A stretch of 64,000 bases of DNA. Origin: Cichorium intybus. Lineage: Eukaryota; Streptophyta; Magnoliopsida; Asterales; Asteraceae. Each line of letters starts with the position of its first letter. Within the stretch, counting starts at the first letter, position 1. The notes beneath the pieces are model-generated. The model saw only the letters and a list, made by a program, of their open reading frames with translations, was not told the origin of the DNA and did no database searches. The stretch covers positions 605,501 through 669,500 of the forward strand of contig JAKNSD010000080.1 of the NCBI GenBank assembly GCA_023525715.1, given 5' to 3'. Positions 1 through 12,705 of this stretch are shown here, piece by piece. Made by a program: the position numbers and the translations under genes.

Positions 1-273
1 AATTAAACAACAACCAACATATGTAAATGGTACTCAAAATCATCGACAAAACAAAATCTACAAACTTCAAGTACCTTGCCTGAGCAGCCAAAATAGCATT
101 CCAAAATTCATGCTTTTGTTCACAACTGATCAGACAAGTACAAAATGGTTCTCGATCTATCATTTTTGATTGATTAAAAAGTGGCACCTTACTGTAAAAC
201 ATCATCTATATATGAAAATAAAAACTGCTTTAGAAGATACCTAAGTTTCACTACCATGATTTGGTAACTAAAA
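1..273 (-). other. 3' flank / probable 3' UTR of HSP70 copy 1
   Basis: This stretch lies directly downstream (minus strand) of the copy 1 stop codon. It closely resembles the DNA downstream of copy 5 (about 61590-61828), including a segment around 56-150 that is missing downstream of copies 2, 3 and 4. The shared flank supports grouping copies 1 and 5 as one subtype. No other gene is seen here. Confidence 0.6.
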
Positions 274-1189
274 TTAATCCCTGCATATAGACTCCAGATA
301 TTCCTTCATGCGCTGAATTTCATCAACAGATGCAGCTTGGTTGTGCTCCAGCCAGTTGGTCGTGTCAGCAATTGCATTCTCCATTTTCCTCAAGCTCTTC
401 CTGTTCGCCATATTTTTTATCTTATTCTTCATGTTGTATATGCAATCCTCCAATGCATTCAGTGCATCTACTTTCTTTTTGTATTCTTGGTCCTCCTGTT
501 TGTACTTCTCAGCATCTTTTACCATCTTCTCAATCTCTTCCTTTAAAAGTCTTCCACTTTCATTGGTAATCGTGAGTTTCTCCGTCTTACCGGTTGTTAT
601 TATCTCAGATGTGACTGTGAGGATACCATTGGCATCTATTTCATAGCAGTTTTTGAATCGTGCAACTCCTTTCGGAGCTGGTGGAAGTCCAAAAAGTCTG
701 TACTTCCCCAACAAATGGTTATCTGTAGATTTGGCTCTTTCCCCTTGATATACCTTGATATCTGTCGAAGTTTGATTGTCAGCATTTGTACCAAATAATC
801 TTGTTTTCTTCGTCGGTATTGGAGTGTTTCGCGGGATCACAACCGTAAATACTTGTCCTAAAGTTTCCTGACCAATGGACAAAGGAGTGACATCCAATAA
901 CAACAAATCTTGACAACTCCTATGACTGTTACCGCTTAACTTTGCAGCCATAACAGCTGCACCGTACGCAACAGCCTCATCGGGGTTTAGACTTTTACAT
1001 AACTCCTTCTTGCCAAAAACTTCCTGCAACATACTCTGTACCTTTGGTATTCTAGTCGAGCCACCAACAAGAATAACCTCGTTTACACACGATTTCTCCA
1101 TCTTTGCATCACTTAAACACGTCTCCAAAGTCTGCATGCACTTATTGAAGAAATCCATGTTCATCTCTTCAAATTTAGCTCGACTAAAT
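274..1189 (-). pseudogene. HSP70 copy 1, 3' part of exon 2
   Basis: Encodes the end of the ATPase domain with the third HSP70 signature (VILVGGSTRIPKVQ), the DLLLLDVTP interdomain linker, and a type B substrate-binding domain beginning SIGQETLGQVF. The helical lid follows, ending in ICRD and a TAA stop at 274-276. The five bases 1185-1189 are the left target-site duplicate of the Copia element. Without the insertion the frame continues directly into the block at 10840. Confidence 0.92.
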
Positions 1190-1321
1190 TGTTGGAAAAT
1201 AACACATAAATGTGACCTTAGGACTATATTATTATATGTTGGGTATTATGATATTTTGTACCACAACTTTGCCAAAATGACAACTCAATCCCCAGACTTA
1301 GAGATATGTAGTATGATGGAT

Positions 1322-3797
1322 CAATACAAAAAAAAAGCCATTTAGTGGCACATATTTTTAGTGATATTTTATTTTTGTGCCACTAATTTACATTTTTAGT
1401 GGCACTTTACATATGCCATAAAAGAAGTAAATAGTTTTGGTGGCATATTATATTTTATACCATTAATATACAAAATTAATAACGATACCAGCTACAACAG
1501 AAAATCATCTTATATATTAGAAAAAAATTATAAGTATATATGTGCCATTAAAACATAATCGTCTTTCATGTAAAATTTTTCCGCTTAAATAAAGAATGTG
1601 CCATTAATTTAGACCCTCAATAATTTATCCATCAAAAAGTGATATACGCTCGTTCCCTTTCCCTCCAACGCTCCAGCGAAATTTTTTGGATTCCCTCCAA
1701 CGAAAGTTGAAATTTACCGCCATTGAAGATTCACATCCCTCTATTGAATGTCCCCGCTCTAAAATCATAGTAACATTCATGCTCCCTCACCTTCTACCGA
1801 TTTCAGCAAACCTAATTTTACCCTCACCGGCCAAACTCCAGGTACGGGTCGTCACCACCTGGTGACCAATTGATCTCCGATCGATGACTACTAATCGTTC
1901 ATTTGACTTCAAGTTGTTTTTATAGGTCTCGAAACGATCTCCTGGTGCGATTTTCTTTTGTGGCTGTGGGTTTTTTGTCTACTTGCTGTGTTTTTCTGCA
2001 CCTGAGTTATCTTCTTCATCAGGTGTGCATTACTTTTTCTGTTTTCACTGTTGGTTTTTTATATAGGTTTGTATTCTAGCAATTTTGGTTCTCAAAGTGA
2101 GGCCTGATTAAAACTTCTCATTATGGGGCCTGATGAAAATTATTCTTAGTTTGTGTTATACTAATTCCATTTTTATTGTTATACTCAAATTTCTGTTTCT
2201 AACTATGAAGCCTGATTAAAAATTTTTATTATACACACACATTTATATATAAGTATATAATATGTGTGTTAGTGATGCTCTCTGTAGCCATATGTATGAT
2301 GGTTTGTCTGCTCCTGCTATTGTCTTTTTATATGTATTACTTCTACTGATTTAAATAAGTCTATTGAAGACCATGTGATGTGGCTAGTGAACAAGGTATG
2401 TTGTAACCAAATCTACAATATAGCTCCAACTTTTAAGTCCTTTTTTGTGATTTTTACTTGTTCACCGTTCATGGCAATCCTCTCTTGATACCCTTGTTTT
2501 TCCTTTTTACCAGTTCTTTTTTTTTACATACAAATTACTACAATAGGGGTATAATTGTCAAAAAAGATACAAGGCTATGACGGTAATTATAAAAAAACAG
2601 GGGTATAATGGTAAAAAATATATTAAAGTTGGTTTGAAATTATAAGGTTAATAACAATGTACTTTGATAATACGAAAATGTTTTGGGAAATAGGGTATAG
2701 AAAACCTCAATTCAGTTATTAAAGTCTTCTTATTATTATAAGGAGTGAGCATAAAAAACTGCATTGATTTTACAGAATAGGTCCCTATTGCAGAATTGGT
2801 TTTACAGATTTGGTTCATGTACATAGTTGATTTTACAGAAATGGTCCCCAGTGCAAACTTGTCAGCGGTTCTTAGCAATATGAACATAGAGGTATTTACA
2901 TGTTATACTATTTTATCTTTTACGATTACATATCTCTGTATTAACAACATTTTTCATTAATATGTTTTTGGTCCCGAGTATTTCTGCGGTCTCTACCAAC
3001 TATGTATCAGTTAAGTAAGTGTCACCTTCAAGAATTCTTGATAATAATGGTAATTACTTTTATGTTTCCACTTTTCACATATGTGGTGAAAATATTATAT
3101 TACTTGCATCTTGAATAGTGTCTTCATTGTTTGCAAATTGAAAGGTCTGAATGTCTTTAACATGCAACTGCTTTATCATTTTTCAGAAAGAGTTAACACG
3201 GGGATCATTTTACTCGCATGAAGGTTTTAAGAGGTTCATGAGCGTAATGAAGTTTGGAGTTTTTATTCAAACATTTCTTATTTTTGTGTTTTATATGTTT
3301 GATTTGTAGACATAATTTGACATTTATGAGACACCTGTTTCCGAACATTTGGAATATTTTTGTAAGATGATTGAACATTTATTTGAAGTGGTGATATTAT
3401 GATTTCCACATTTTATAGTTATAATTTAGTTTATATTGTGAATAAATAATGAATTTAATTGATAAATGTCTATAGTGGTATAAGCATTTGATTGATAATA
3501 TGGTTTTTGTGGCATAAATTATGTGCCACTAAAAGTAGTATAATGATAGTTTTACCAATACAAAACTTGTGCCACAAAAGTTATAGTTGATATTGTGGCA
3601 AAAAAGAAAGTGCCCACTAAAAACCTAAAAAATTTGTAGCGGCATACCAAAAATGTGCCACTAAAAGGCTTTAGTGGTAGCGTTTCTAGTTGCACTTTTT
3701 GTGTGTGCTGCTGATTTCCAGAGGAGTCTTTAGTGACACTTTTTTAGTTTTTTTTGGCACTTTTTGTATGCCATTAAATGGCTTTTATTTTGTAGTG
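1322..3797. mobile_element. non-autonomous CACTA (En/Spm) transposon nested in the 5' LTR
   Basis: The left end reads CAATACAAAAAAAAAGCC and the right end, reverse-complemented, CACTACAAAATAAAAGCC. The terminal inverted repeats continue into ATTTAGTGGCA-like sequence. The flanks carry the 3-bp duplication GAT (1319-1321 and 3798-3800), and the 3' LTR gives the empty site. Copies of a TTTAGTGGCAC-like motif crowd both ends, as expected of subterminal transposase-binding repeats. No transposase frame is present. The interior (about 1640-2060) is less AT-rich and looks like captured leader-like gene sequence, which I could not identify. The left end has CAATA in place of CACTA, which may impair excision. 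Confidence 0.9.
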
Positions 3798-4070
3798 GAT
3801 ATGGCATATTTCTTTAACTCAAGGGACTAATCTTGTGTGGTTCTAATTCTCTTTCCCTTAAGGTGTAAATGCATAACTTAGTTAATAAATGAACGACTCT
3901 TTGGATACCCAATTTAGTGAATAAATGAACGACCCTTGAATACTCAACCAATCTTGTGGACGTTTCAAAATCACTCTAGAAAACACCGTTAGTATGAGTA
4001 TCACAGAGAACAGATCCATCCATCAGATCATTAGCAATACACCATTACGGGAAGAAGAAAGAATCTACCG

Positions 4071-4104
4071 ATGGCATCATCCTCCAAGAACTTGACGTTA
4101 CCAA
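4071..4104 (+). CDS. predicted gag first exon inside the 5' LTR
   Basis: ATG at 4071 starts MASSSKNLTLP, followed by a strong splice donor (CAA then GTAAGTAT at 4105). Read without splicing, the frame stops at TGA 4155-4157, still within the LTR. Joined to the acceptor at 5914 (polypyrimidine run then CAG), the phase fits exactly and leads through TSTISPSHV into the gag frame without a stop. The equivalent ATG and donor are kept in the 3' LTR at 10721, where the second codon is ACA instead of GCA. This is inferred from splice signals and phase, not from a transcript. Confidence 0.6.
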
Positions 4105-4186
4105 GTAAGTATAACTCTTTCTTGATTCGATCCTTGATCATGTATGTGTTAAATTGATCTTGATACCTACATATTAAATTCACATC

Positions 4187-4198
4187 TGGTATCAGAGC
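4187..4198 (+). other. primer-binding site
   Basis: TGGTATCAGAGC begins two bases after the LTR end. It matches the usual plant Copia site complementary to the 3' end of initiator methionine tRNA. Confidence 0.85.
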
Positions 4199-4951
4199 AA
4201 GGTTTAACTTGACTTGTCTAGCCCTAATTTCTATCATCGAATTTCATGTTAAAGATACGAACACTAAAATTGACCAGGTCATAATCTGAATTGAGTTTTA
4301 TTAAATGTCTGTCGGAGTTTTGATTCTTGAAAATAGACGAGTCTAAATTGGAATGCGTTAAATAAATTACTTACTTGATGATTATCTGTACTTCTTTTCG
4401 CATAAACATTGTTGTCATGACCATCTTTATTTGTTGGATCGAGTAAATGGCGTAAGTAAGTTAATTTCTCTGATCTTCTTCTTCTTCAATACTGGTAAAT
4501 GATCAACGAATAAGGGATGATATTTGATGTCGTTTTCATGATTCTAAATTGTTGTCCACCATTTAGAATGGGTTTTGTTATAATAATAATATTATTTTTT
4601 TTTGGTGGAAATTGACAAAAGCCAATTATTTTAATCAGAAAGAAAACATGCACTATCAAATATTATTATTTTAATAAAGAAAAAAAAACATGTATTATCA
4701 AATTTTATTATTTTTAATCAGAAAGAAATCTTACCAATGACTATGGCTATGCCCCTGAATATGCAAAGCCATGGAATCTATGATAACATGTTTTTATAAA
4801 ATATCTCTATTGGATATGTCATAAAAAAAATTCACTTGGCTGAAGTTTTGTTATGTAGATCTGTATATTTACTGAAATACACACCATGCTTTTACAATTA
4901 TATTCATGGTACAACTGTGTGTAAAGCAAGAGGTCTGAATTTATGTTTTCG

Positions 4952-5070
<119 letters not shown>

Positions 5071-5247
5071 AAGTATTGAATTATTTATCATGATGGTTAA
5101 TGAATATGTTAATAATTTTTTCTTTTTCAATTAATTGGTTTTGCCAATTTTTTCATAATTGCTCATTTGACAGAGAGGTATAAGCATTCATTATTAGTTC
5201 CATTATTTTTGCTTTGCTCCCAAACTTTACCTTTTCTTAAACGAGTG

Positions 5248-5283
<36 letters not shown>

Positions 5284-5914
5284 TGCCAACAGATATGGAT
5301 TTTGTATATGATATTACTCATAAATTGGATATCTCACTTATTTATATCTAACTTGTCATCACAATCACAATTTAATATCATTATTTTCCACTGTAAGAAA
5401 TTGGGAAATTTAATTGTTTTAGAATCATACTTCTAATTTTATCAAATTAACGAATCATTCTTTATAGATTCAATAATTAAGAACTTTTATAGTTCCAATT
5501 GAGGAGTGGTATCTTTAATGCTAAATTTGAGTGACCGGACCAAAGAAAGGTTATTTAAGTTTGGCATTTTAGTTTATTAAATACCACATTAAACAATTGT
5601 TCGGATTGTTATTCAAGGAACCCAAAGGCTAATTGAATAATGAGCCCACACAATGAATTTTAAAGCATAATATACATAAATATTGTATTTCTACCCAAAG
5701 GTGATTGCAGTATTTGTGTAGCGTAGTCTAAAAGTAAAGACGCCACAATATCCAACTATTGGTCTAGCCAAAGCAAAACTAATAATTGGGTAAAGGTGTC
5801 TATCCGACCTATTATTTTGGTGTTAAAAATAGGTATACTGACATGATTGTGTTGGTATCCCTTGAAATCACTTTAGTACCTTCTTCGCATACATTAAACA
5901 ATAATTTTTTTCAG

Positions 5915-8900
5915 CATCTACTATCTCCCCAAGTCACGTGATCGAAACTTTGACTGGAACTAACTTTGTGACATGGAGAGATTCTCTGAAATTGGCACTA
6001 GGAGTAATGGAACTCGATCATGCTTTGCGTTTTGACCCTCCTGAAGCTCTTAATGAAAAGAGTACTGCTGAACAAAAACAATTTTATGAAAAATGGGAAA
6101 GGTCAAATCGCATGTCACTTATGATCATAAAGAACTCCATTTCAATGGCCATTCGCGGAGCCATTCCTGACTCCGAAAATGCAAAGACCTACATGGAATC
6201 TGTAGAGGAACAATTTCGAGGTACATCAAAAGCTGATGCTAGTACCCTCATCCTCAAAATGTTGACGACAAAGTATGACGGAACGAGTGGTGTACGTGAA
6301 CATATTATGACAATGACTGACATGGCAAATAAATTGAAAAGTATGGAAATGGAAATTAGTGAAGGTTTCATCGTTCACTTCATCATGACATCCCTTCCCG
6401 CACAGTTTGGTCCATTCAAGATCAACTATAACACACAGCAAGAAAAATGGAAGATGAGTGAGTTAATAGCCATGTGTGTTCAAGAGGAAGAGCGACTCAA
6501 AGCTGAGAAGCCTGATGTCGCCTATGTCACGACAACCACAAATTTCGATAAGAAGAAAGGAAAAACTCATGTCATTGAAAAAGGGGGTTCAAGCAAGGTT
6601 CATAAAGCAAGTACAGGTGCCCGTAAGTTTGACTTCAAGCCTCGTTGCAAATTCTGTCATAAGAAGGGACACACTCAGCGAGATTGTCCCAAGTTTAAGG
6701 AGTGGTTAGCTAAGAAAGGTAACATTGATGCTTTTATGATTTATGAGTCATTAAATATAAATGTCTCCTTTAATTCATGGTGGATTGACACTGGTTCCAT
6801 GGTACACGTATCTAACTCATTGCAGGGATTCCATACAATCCAGAAGCTGGAAAGAAGGCAAAGAACAATTAAAGTTGGGAACGGAGAAGACTTAAATGTG
6901 GAAGCTATTGGATCGCTTCCTTTACTTTTGGAAAGTGGTTTTACTTTAAGTCTTAATAATACTCTTTATGTACCGGGTATTACCCGTAACTTGATATCAG
7001 TATCTAAATTGGCAAAAGAAGGCTTTACTCTTACTTTTAGATATGATAATGTTATTATTAGTTCCGGTTCCCAAATTGTTGGTCATGGTTACTTAGACGG
7101 AAGTCTCTATAGATTACGTTTGGACAATCACTTTATGGAATCTTTAGTATCGTTTAATATTAACAAGAACTTAAGTAAAAGAAAACGAGAGGTGGAAACT
7201 TCATCCATGTTATGGCATCAACGCTTAGGCCATATTTCATGAGATAGAATGCTAAGACTCGTGAAGGATGAAGTATTGCCAAACCTTAACTTCTTTGACT
7301 TTGATAAATGTGTTAAGTGTATGAAAGGGAAGATGACCAAAAGCAATAAGAAAGGGTCCACAAGAAGTTTAGGTTTACTTGAACTGATTCATACTGACAT
7401 TTGTGGACCTTTTCCTATGGGCATAAGTGGACATAAATCATTCATTACTTTCATTGATGATCACTCTCGTTACATGTATCTGTACTTGATAAATGAAAAA
7501 TCTGAATCTCTAGAAATGTTCAAAACTTTTAAGGCTGAAGTTGAAAATCAACTCGACCGTAAAATAAAAGTGGTGAGATCAGATAGGGGTGGTGAGTATT
7601 ACGGCAAACATACAGATGTTGGTCAAGCACCCGGCCCTTTCTTTGAATTTTGTAAGGATAATGGGATTGTTAACCAATACAACATGCCTGGTACTCCTCA
7701 ACAAAACGGCGTTGCCGAGAGGAGGAATAGGACTCTAATGGACATGGTGCGAAGTATGCTTGCAAACACAAACTTGCCCCAATTTCTATGGACCGAGGCA
7801 TTAAAAACGGCAGTCCACATCTTAAATAGAGTTCCTTCAAAATCTGTCCCTAAAACTCCTTTTGAGATTTGGACAGGAAGAAAACCAAGTTTAAGATATT
7901 TAAAGGTGTGGGGTTGTCCAGCCGAAGCAAAACTGTATAATCCTAAATCACAGAAACTAGACATGAAAACCATAAGTTGCTTCTTCATCGGGTACCCTGA
8001 AAGGTCTAAGGGTTATCGGTTTTATGCTCCGTCACATAGTACCCGAATTGTAGAAACGAAGCATGCTGATTTTCTTGAGAATGTCAACATCAGTGGGAGT
8101 GGTTTATCAAGCGACTTTAATCTCCAAGAGTATAATGAAGAGGCACCCATTATTCAAGTGCCTGTTTCCATTAACACTTCACTAGGAGATTCAAGTCAAC
8201 ACAACATGCCTCACGAAAATGATTCTTCGAACATAGAGGCAAATGAAACACCACAAAATGAACCCATTGAAGAAGTTGACATTGAAAGACAAGAAAATCA
8301 ACAGCCTATAAGACGATCTCAACGATCTGGTCGGCCCACGAATTTTGACGACTATATCACATATTTAAATGAGGTCGATCCTGACATTGGGAAGGAAAGT
8401 GACCCTATTACGTATAGTGATGCCATAAAATGTGATCAATCAAACAATTGGAATGAAGCTATGATTGATGAGCTTAATTCCATGAAAAAGAATAATGTTT
8501 GGGAACTTGTTGAATTGCCAAAGGGTTGCAAAGCTGTTGGATGCAAGTGGGTCTTTAAGACCAAATTGGACCCGAATGGAAACATTGAACGATTTAAGGC
8601 TCGATTGGTCGCTAAAGGGTATACACAAAAGGAGGGTATTGATTACAAGAAACTTTCTCACCTGTCTCTCGAAAGGACTCCCTTAGGATCGTAATGGCCC
8701 TTGTAGCTCATTTTGACTTAGAGTTGCATCAAATGGACGTCAAAACAGCTTTTCTTAATGGAGATTTACAAGAGGATGTTTATATGACCCAACCTGAAGG
8801 TTTTATTCTTAACGGTCAAGAACATCTTGTGTGTAAACTCAAGAAATCAATATACGGGTTAAAACAAGCTTCGCGTCAATGGTATTTAAAATTCGATGAA

Positions 8901-9974
8901 GTCATGAAGAAACACAACTTCGTTAAGAATCAGGTAGATCAATGCATATACCTCAAGATGAGTGGGAGGAATTTCATGTTACTTGTCCTTTACGTGGATG
9001 ACATTCTGTTGGCAAGTAACAATATTGATTTGTTGCACGAATCGAAACGTTTATTGTCACGTCATTTCGATATGAAAGATCTTGGTGAGGCCTCTTATGT
9101 CATAGGCATAGAAATACACCGAGATAGAACCCAAGGGACTTTAGGATTGTCTCAAAAGGCATATATTGAGCGTGTACTTAATCGATATAACATGCAACAA
9201 TGCTCCCCTTCAGTTGCTCCCGTAGTTAAAGGAGATGTTTTTGGTTTGTTTCAATGCCCAAAAACAGAGGCAGAACGAGATCAAATGAAGTTAATCCCTT
9301 ATGCTTCAGTGGTTGGAAGCTTAATGTATGCCCAAGTTTGTACTCGTCCCGACATCGCATATGTTACCGGCATGCTAGGTCGTTATCAATCCAATCCCGG
9401 TCTGGATCACTGGAAAGCTGCCAAGAAAGTCTTGCGATACTTACAAGGGACGAAGGATCACAAACTTGTTTACAGAAGAAGTGATAATTTGGAAGTGATA
9501 GGTTATTCAGACTCTGACTTTGCCAAGTGCAAAGACGACAAAAGGTCAACCTCGGGATACATCTTTATGTTGTCAGGAGGGCCTATATCTTGGAGGAGTC
9601 ATAAGCAAAAGTTGACGACAACATCAACAATGATGGCTGAGTATGTTGCTGTTTATAATCCAACTTGTCATGGAATGCTGTTGAGAAATTTGATAAAGGG
9701 ACTCATGATTGTCAATTTCATAGAAAGGCCATTAAAAATCTATTGTGATAATTCAGCCGCCGTAAGTTTTTCAAATAACAATAGTTCAAGTGGGGCTGGC
9801 TTATACCTCGATACAAAGTACTTGTTCGTACGAGAACGAGTCGAGGAGAATGATATTTGTATCGAGCATATTAGCACAAATAATATGCTAGCGGATCCGA
9901 TGACGAAAGGTCTACCACCCAAAGTATTCCAACAACATGTCGTTAATATGGGCTTAAGGGTAGACCTAGTATAA
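5915..9974 (+). pseudogene. Copia gag-pol, decayed by a stop and a frameshift
   Basis: The frame runs through Gag, with a CCHC zinc knuckle (CKFCHKKGHTQRDC, bases 6646-6687); an aspartic protease with DTG at 6787-6795; the integrase zinc region (WHQRLGH, then CVKC); the integrase core (DICGPF, DRGGEYYG, NGVAERRNR); a reverse transcriptase with YVDD at 8991-9002; and RNase H ending near 9974. A single in-frame TGA at 7240-7242 interrupts the integrase zinc region, and the same frame resumes at 7243. A one-base loss near 8648-8650 shifts the frame at the start of the RT core, and the rest continues in the frame of 8694-9974. Both lesions are single events, so decay is recent. The protease has DTG where many Copia elements have DSG. 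Confidence 0.93.
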
Positions 9975-10310
9975 TGTAATTATAGCATATTGTTTTACTG
10001 AAAATTTTGAATCTTAATTATCAAGTACTTGATTATAACTCCTCTATTATATGCGTTTTGTCTATATTAATAACTTGTGCACACTTACTTTCTATATGGA
10101 CAAATGTACTGCATCACAACTTAACTCTAAAGTCATTTGGTGCAAATTAATCGCAAGTTTCATATGAAGGACCATTGTATGATTGGTGGGGGTCCCATAT
10201 CTAAAAACGATACACCAGACTGTATTTTTCTGCTTTGGTATTAATATGAAACGTGATGAACTTATCTTGGCCAAATAAAGAAACACGTATACATATAGTC
10301 ACTCGGTCAA

Positions 10311-10319
10311 GTGGGAGAA
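10311..10319 (+). other. polypurine tract
   Basis: GTGGGAGAA directly precedes the TG of the 3' LTR; this is the usual plus-strand priming site of Copia elements. Confidence 0.8.
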
Positions 10320-10834
10320 TGTTGGAAAATAACACATAAATGTGACCTTAGGACTATATTATTATATGTTGGGTATTATGATATTTTATACCACAACTTT
10401 CCCAAAATGACAACTCAATCCCCAGACTTAGAGATATGTAGTATGATGGATATGACATATTTCTTTAACTCAAGGGACTAATCTTGTGTGGTTCTAATTC
10501 TCTTTCCCTTAAGTGTAAATGCAGAACTCAGTTAATAAATGAACGACCCTTTGGATACTCAATTTAGTGAATAAATGAACGACCCTTGAATACTCAACCA
10601 ATCTTGTGGACGTTTCAAAATCACTCTATAAAACACCATTAGTATGAGTATCACAAAGAACAGATCCATCCATCAGATCACTAGCAATACACCATTACGG
10701 GAAGAAGAAAGAATCTACCGATGACATCATCCTCAAAGAACTTGACGTTACCAAGTAAGTATAACTCTTTCTTGATTCGATCCTTGATCATGTATGTGTT
10801 AAATTGATCTTGATACCTACATATTAAATTCACA
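10320..10834 (+). repeat. 3' LTR of the Copia element
   Basis: 515 bp, TG to CA, uninterrupted. It retains the TATAAAA box, the LTR-encoded ATG (10721) and the splice donor. Its right end abuts the coding strand of HSP70 copy 1 in antisense orientation. Confidence 0.95.
10627..10633 (+). promoter_or_regulatory. TATA box of the 3' LTR
   Basis: TATAAAA, 94 bp before the LTR ATG. It is intact here and mutated in the 5' LTR. Transcription from it would run into exon 2 of HSP70 copy 1 in antisense. Confidence 0.55.
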
Positions 10835-10839
10835 TAAAT

Positions 10840-11536
10840 TTCATAGAAAAATCAATCCCCTCATGCAAACAATCTAGCTCGATTGAAGTCTGGGTATTGC
10901 AAGAGAGAATCCTCTTTGCTTTCTCACAAGCACATCTCAATCTCCCCAGTGCTCTTTTGTTACCCGTCAAGTCGTTATTCCATCTCCTCTTAAATTCTCG
11001 AGCACAATGTTCCACCATAAGGCTATCAAAATCTTCACCTCCCAAATGAGTGTCACCAGCAACTGCTTTCACCTCAAGGGTACCACCCCTTTCCGCAATG
11101 GTCAATATAGATACATCAAAAGTGCCACCACCAAGATCAAAGACGAGCACATTGATCTTGCCATTAATATCAGACTTATTGTCTAGACCATAAGCGATTG
11201 CAGCTGCGGTAGGCTCGTTGATCATGCGAATGACATTAAGTCCAGCAGTAGTGCCAGCATCCTTTGTTGCTTGACGTTGTGAATCGTTGAAGTAAGCCAG
11301 AACCGTTATCACAGCATTTTTCACGGGTTTTCCGAGGTATGCCTCGGCAGTTTCTTTCATCTTGCTAAGAATCATCGATGAAATTTCTTCCGCCAAAAAT
11401 TCCTTTTCTTGACCTTTATAGGAGACAACAATCTTTGGTGTGTCGGTAGGACCTTCTATGACCTTAAAAGGCCACAACTTCATGTCTTCCTGCACTTTGG
11501 AATCACTGAATCTCCTTCCAATCAATCTCTTAGCAT
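10840..11536 (-). pseudogene. HSP70 copy 1, 5' part of exon 2
   Basis: Begins after a splice acceptor (TTTCAG on the minus strand, AG at 11537-11538) with DAKRLIGRRF. It contains the second HSP70 signature (VFDLGGGTFDVSIL) and HLGGEDFD. It stops at the right-hand TAAAT duplicate of the Copia insertion. A reading frame runs on past 11536 to 11585, but that part is intron. Confidence 0.92.
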
Positions 11537-12111
11537 CTGAAAGCAGGCCAATACCCAAGTGAGATGGTGAAACGTTGAAAACCAACTATATCAGTAAAGA
11601 ATTTAATACCATAAAGCAGCTCTAGGAGTGTATTTATTGGTTGAGGTTTAAAAGACAAAGCAATATGTACGCAAACATTTAAACATCAAGTAGAGATATA
11701 CCAGTTCCCGCAAAACCTTGGCTCACACGTCATAGTAAATTAATGTATCGAGGCTTTCCACTATTCCCAAGGAAAAAAGCAGTCATGCTATATTTAATTT
11801 GTTGTTTAGTCAGTTTTTCATCACACTCATGCAGAGCTAAACCGAAAATTCCTTAAAACTTAAAACCCTAAACTGGAGCAATTTCGGTAATCTTGCTTAA
11901 AAGATTCGTTTAACAAAAAGTATATATCAAAGAGTTCACTAGATTTAGATCTAGTTCACATCGCAGAAATTTCATTCTGGAACAATATTCAAAAAGATCG
12001 AACTAACGTTCTGACGGCTCTAATCTTCTTATGATTCTTTCTGCTTAATATGGAACTTTCTTATGCTTTAAAAGAATAACAGCATTAAAACAAACTTGAA
12101 AAAAAGGTTAC

Positions 12112-12328
12112 CAAATATAGTGTTAGCAGGGTTCATGGTCACTTGGTTCTTGGCGCCATCGCCGATGAGACGTTCTGCATCAGCAAAAGCAACGCAGGAC
12201 GGTGTGGTCATGTTGCCTTGATCATTAGGAATAATTTCGATGCGATCATGTTTCCAAACAGCGACACATGAGTACGTTGTTCCGAGGTCGATGCCGATCG
12301 CCGGTGCGTCGTTTCCTCTGCCGTCCAT
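12112..12328 (-). pseudogene. HSP70 copy 1, exon 1
   Basis: 217 nt giving 72 codons plus one base. It holds the first HSP70 signature (IDLGTTYS) and ends ANTIF before a GTAACC splice donor. The start chosen is the ATG of MDGRGNDAP at 12328. The longer MTAMDG reading would begin at TTG, and copy 4 has no equivalent upstream extension. Confidence 0.9.
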
Positions 12329-12380
12329 TGCAGTCAAAATTCAAAATCAAGTAATCTTTTGTTTTCACCGTTCAACGTAA

Positions 12381-12430
12381 TTTATATTTATAAGGGTGGT
12401 ATCACTGTCCCGCCGATAAGGGTTCGCGAA
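12381..12430 (-). promoter_or_regulatory. putative promoter of HSP70 copy 1
   Basis: On the minus strand a TATAAATATAAA box (12381-12392) lies about 53-64 bp upstream of the ATG. TTCGCGAA (12423-12430), a two-unit heat-shock-element core (TTCnnGAA), lies about 30 bp upstream of the TATA box. The element is short and its function untested. The remainder up to 12722 is AT-rich with a poly-A run and no gene. Confidence 0.45.
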
Positions 12431-12657
12431 AGATGGGGACGAGAGGGTTGGGTTGTGGCTTCATGAACCCACTTAAACCCATATACATATATTTTATCGT
12501 TGGTATCTTTCCACAATTTTATCATTTCCAAGTTAATTCCCGTTTGGTTTTTTTCCTTCACAAAAGATCGAATTGTTAGGTCTTTTTTTAAAGAAAATAT
12601 ATTGGTTCTCTTTCCTGACTATGTATTTGATTCTTTTTAAGAACATATGAGGTTTTT

Positions 12658-12658
<1 letters not shown>

Positions 12659-12702
<44 letters not shown>
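12659..12702. repeat. poly-A tract
   Basis: 44 consecutive A. At the equivalent place upstream of copies 2 and 3 the run is only about 13 A. Confidence 0.95.

Positions 12703-12705
<3 letters not shown>

Larger units (their letters stand above)
1190..4184 (+). repeat. 5' LTR of the Copia element (interrupted by CACTA)
   Basis: LTR sequence occupies 1190-1321 and 3801-4184 and matches 10320-10834. Where the 3' LTR has a TATAAAA box (10627-10633), this LTR reads TAGAAAA at 3977-3983, a T-to-G change at 3979. Promoter activity of this LTR is therefore doubtful on two counts, the TATA change and the insertion. Confidence 0.93.

Noticed and set aside
330..646. Plus-strand frames opposite HSP70 exons
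   Set aside because: Antisense shadows; they recur opposite every copy and show no family of their own.
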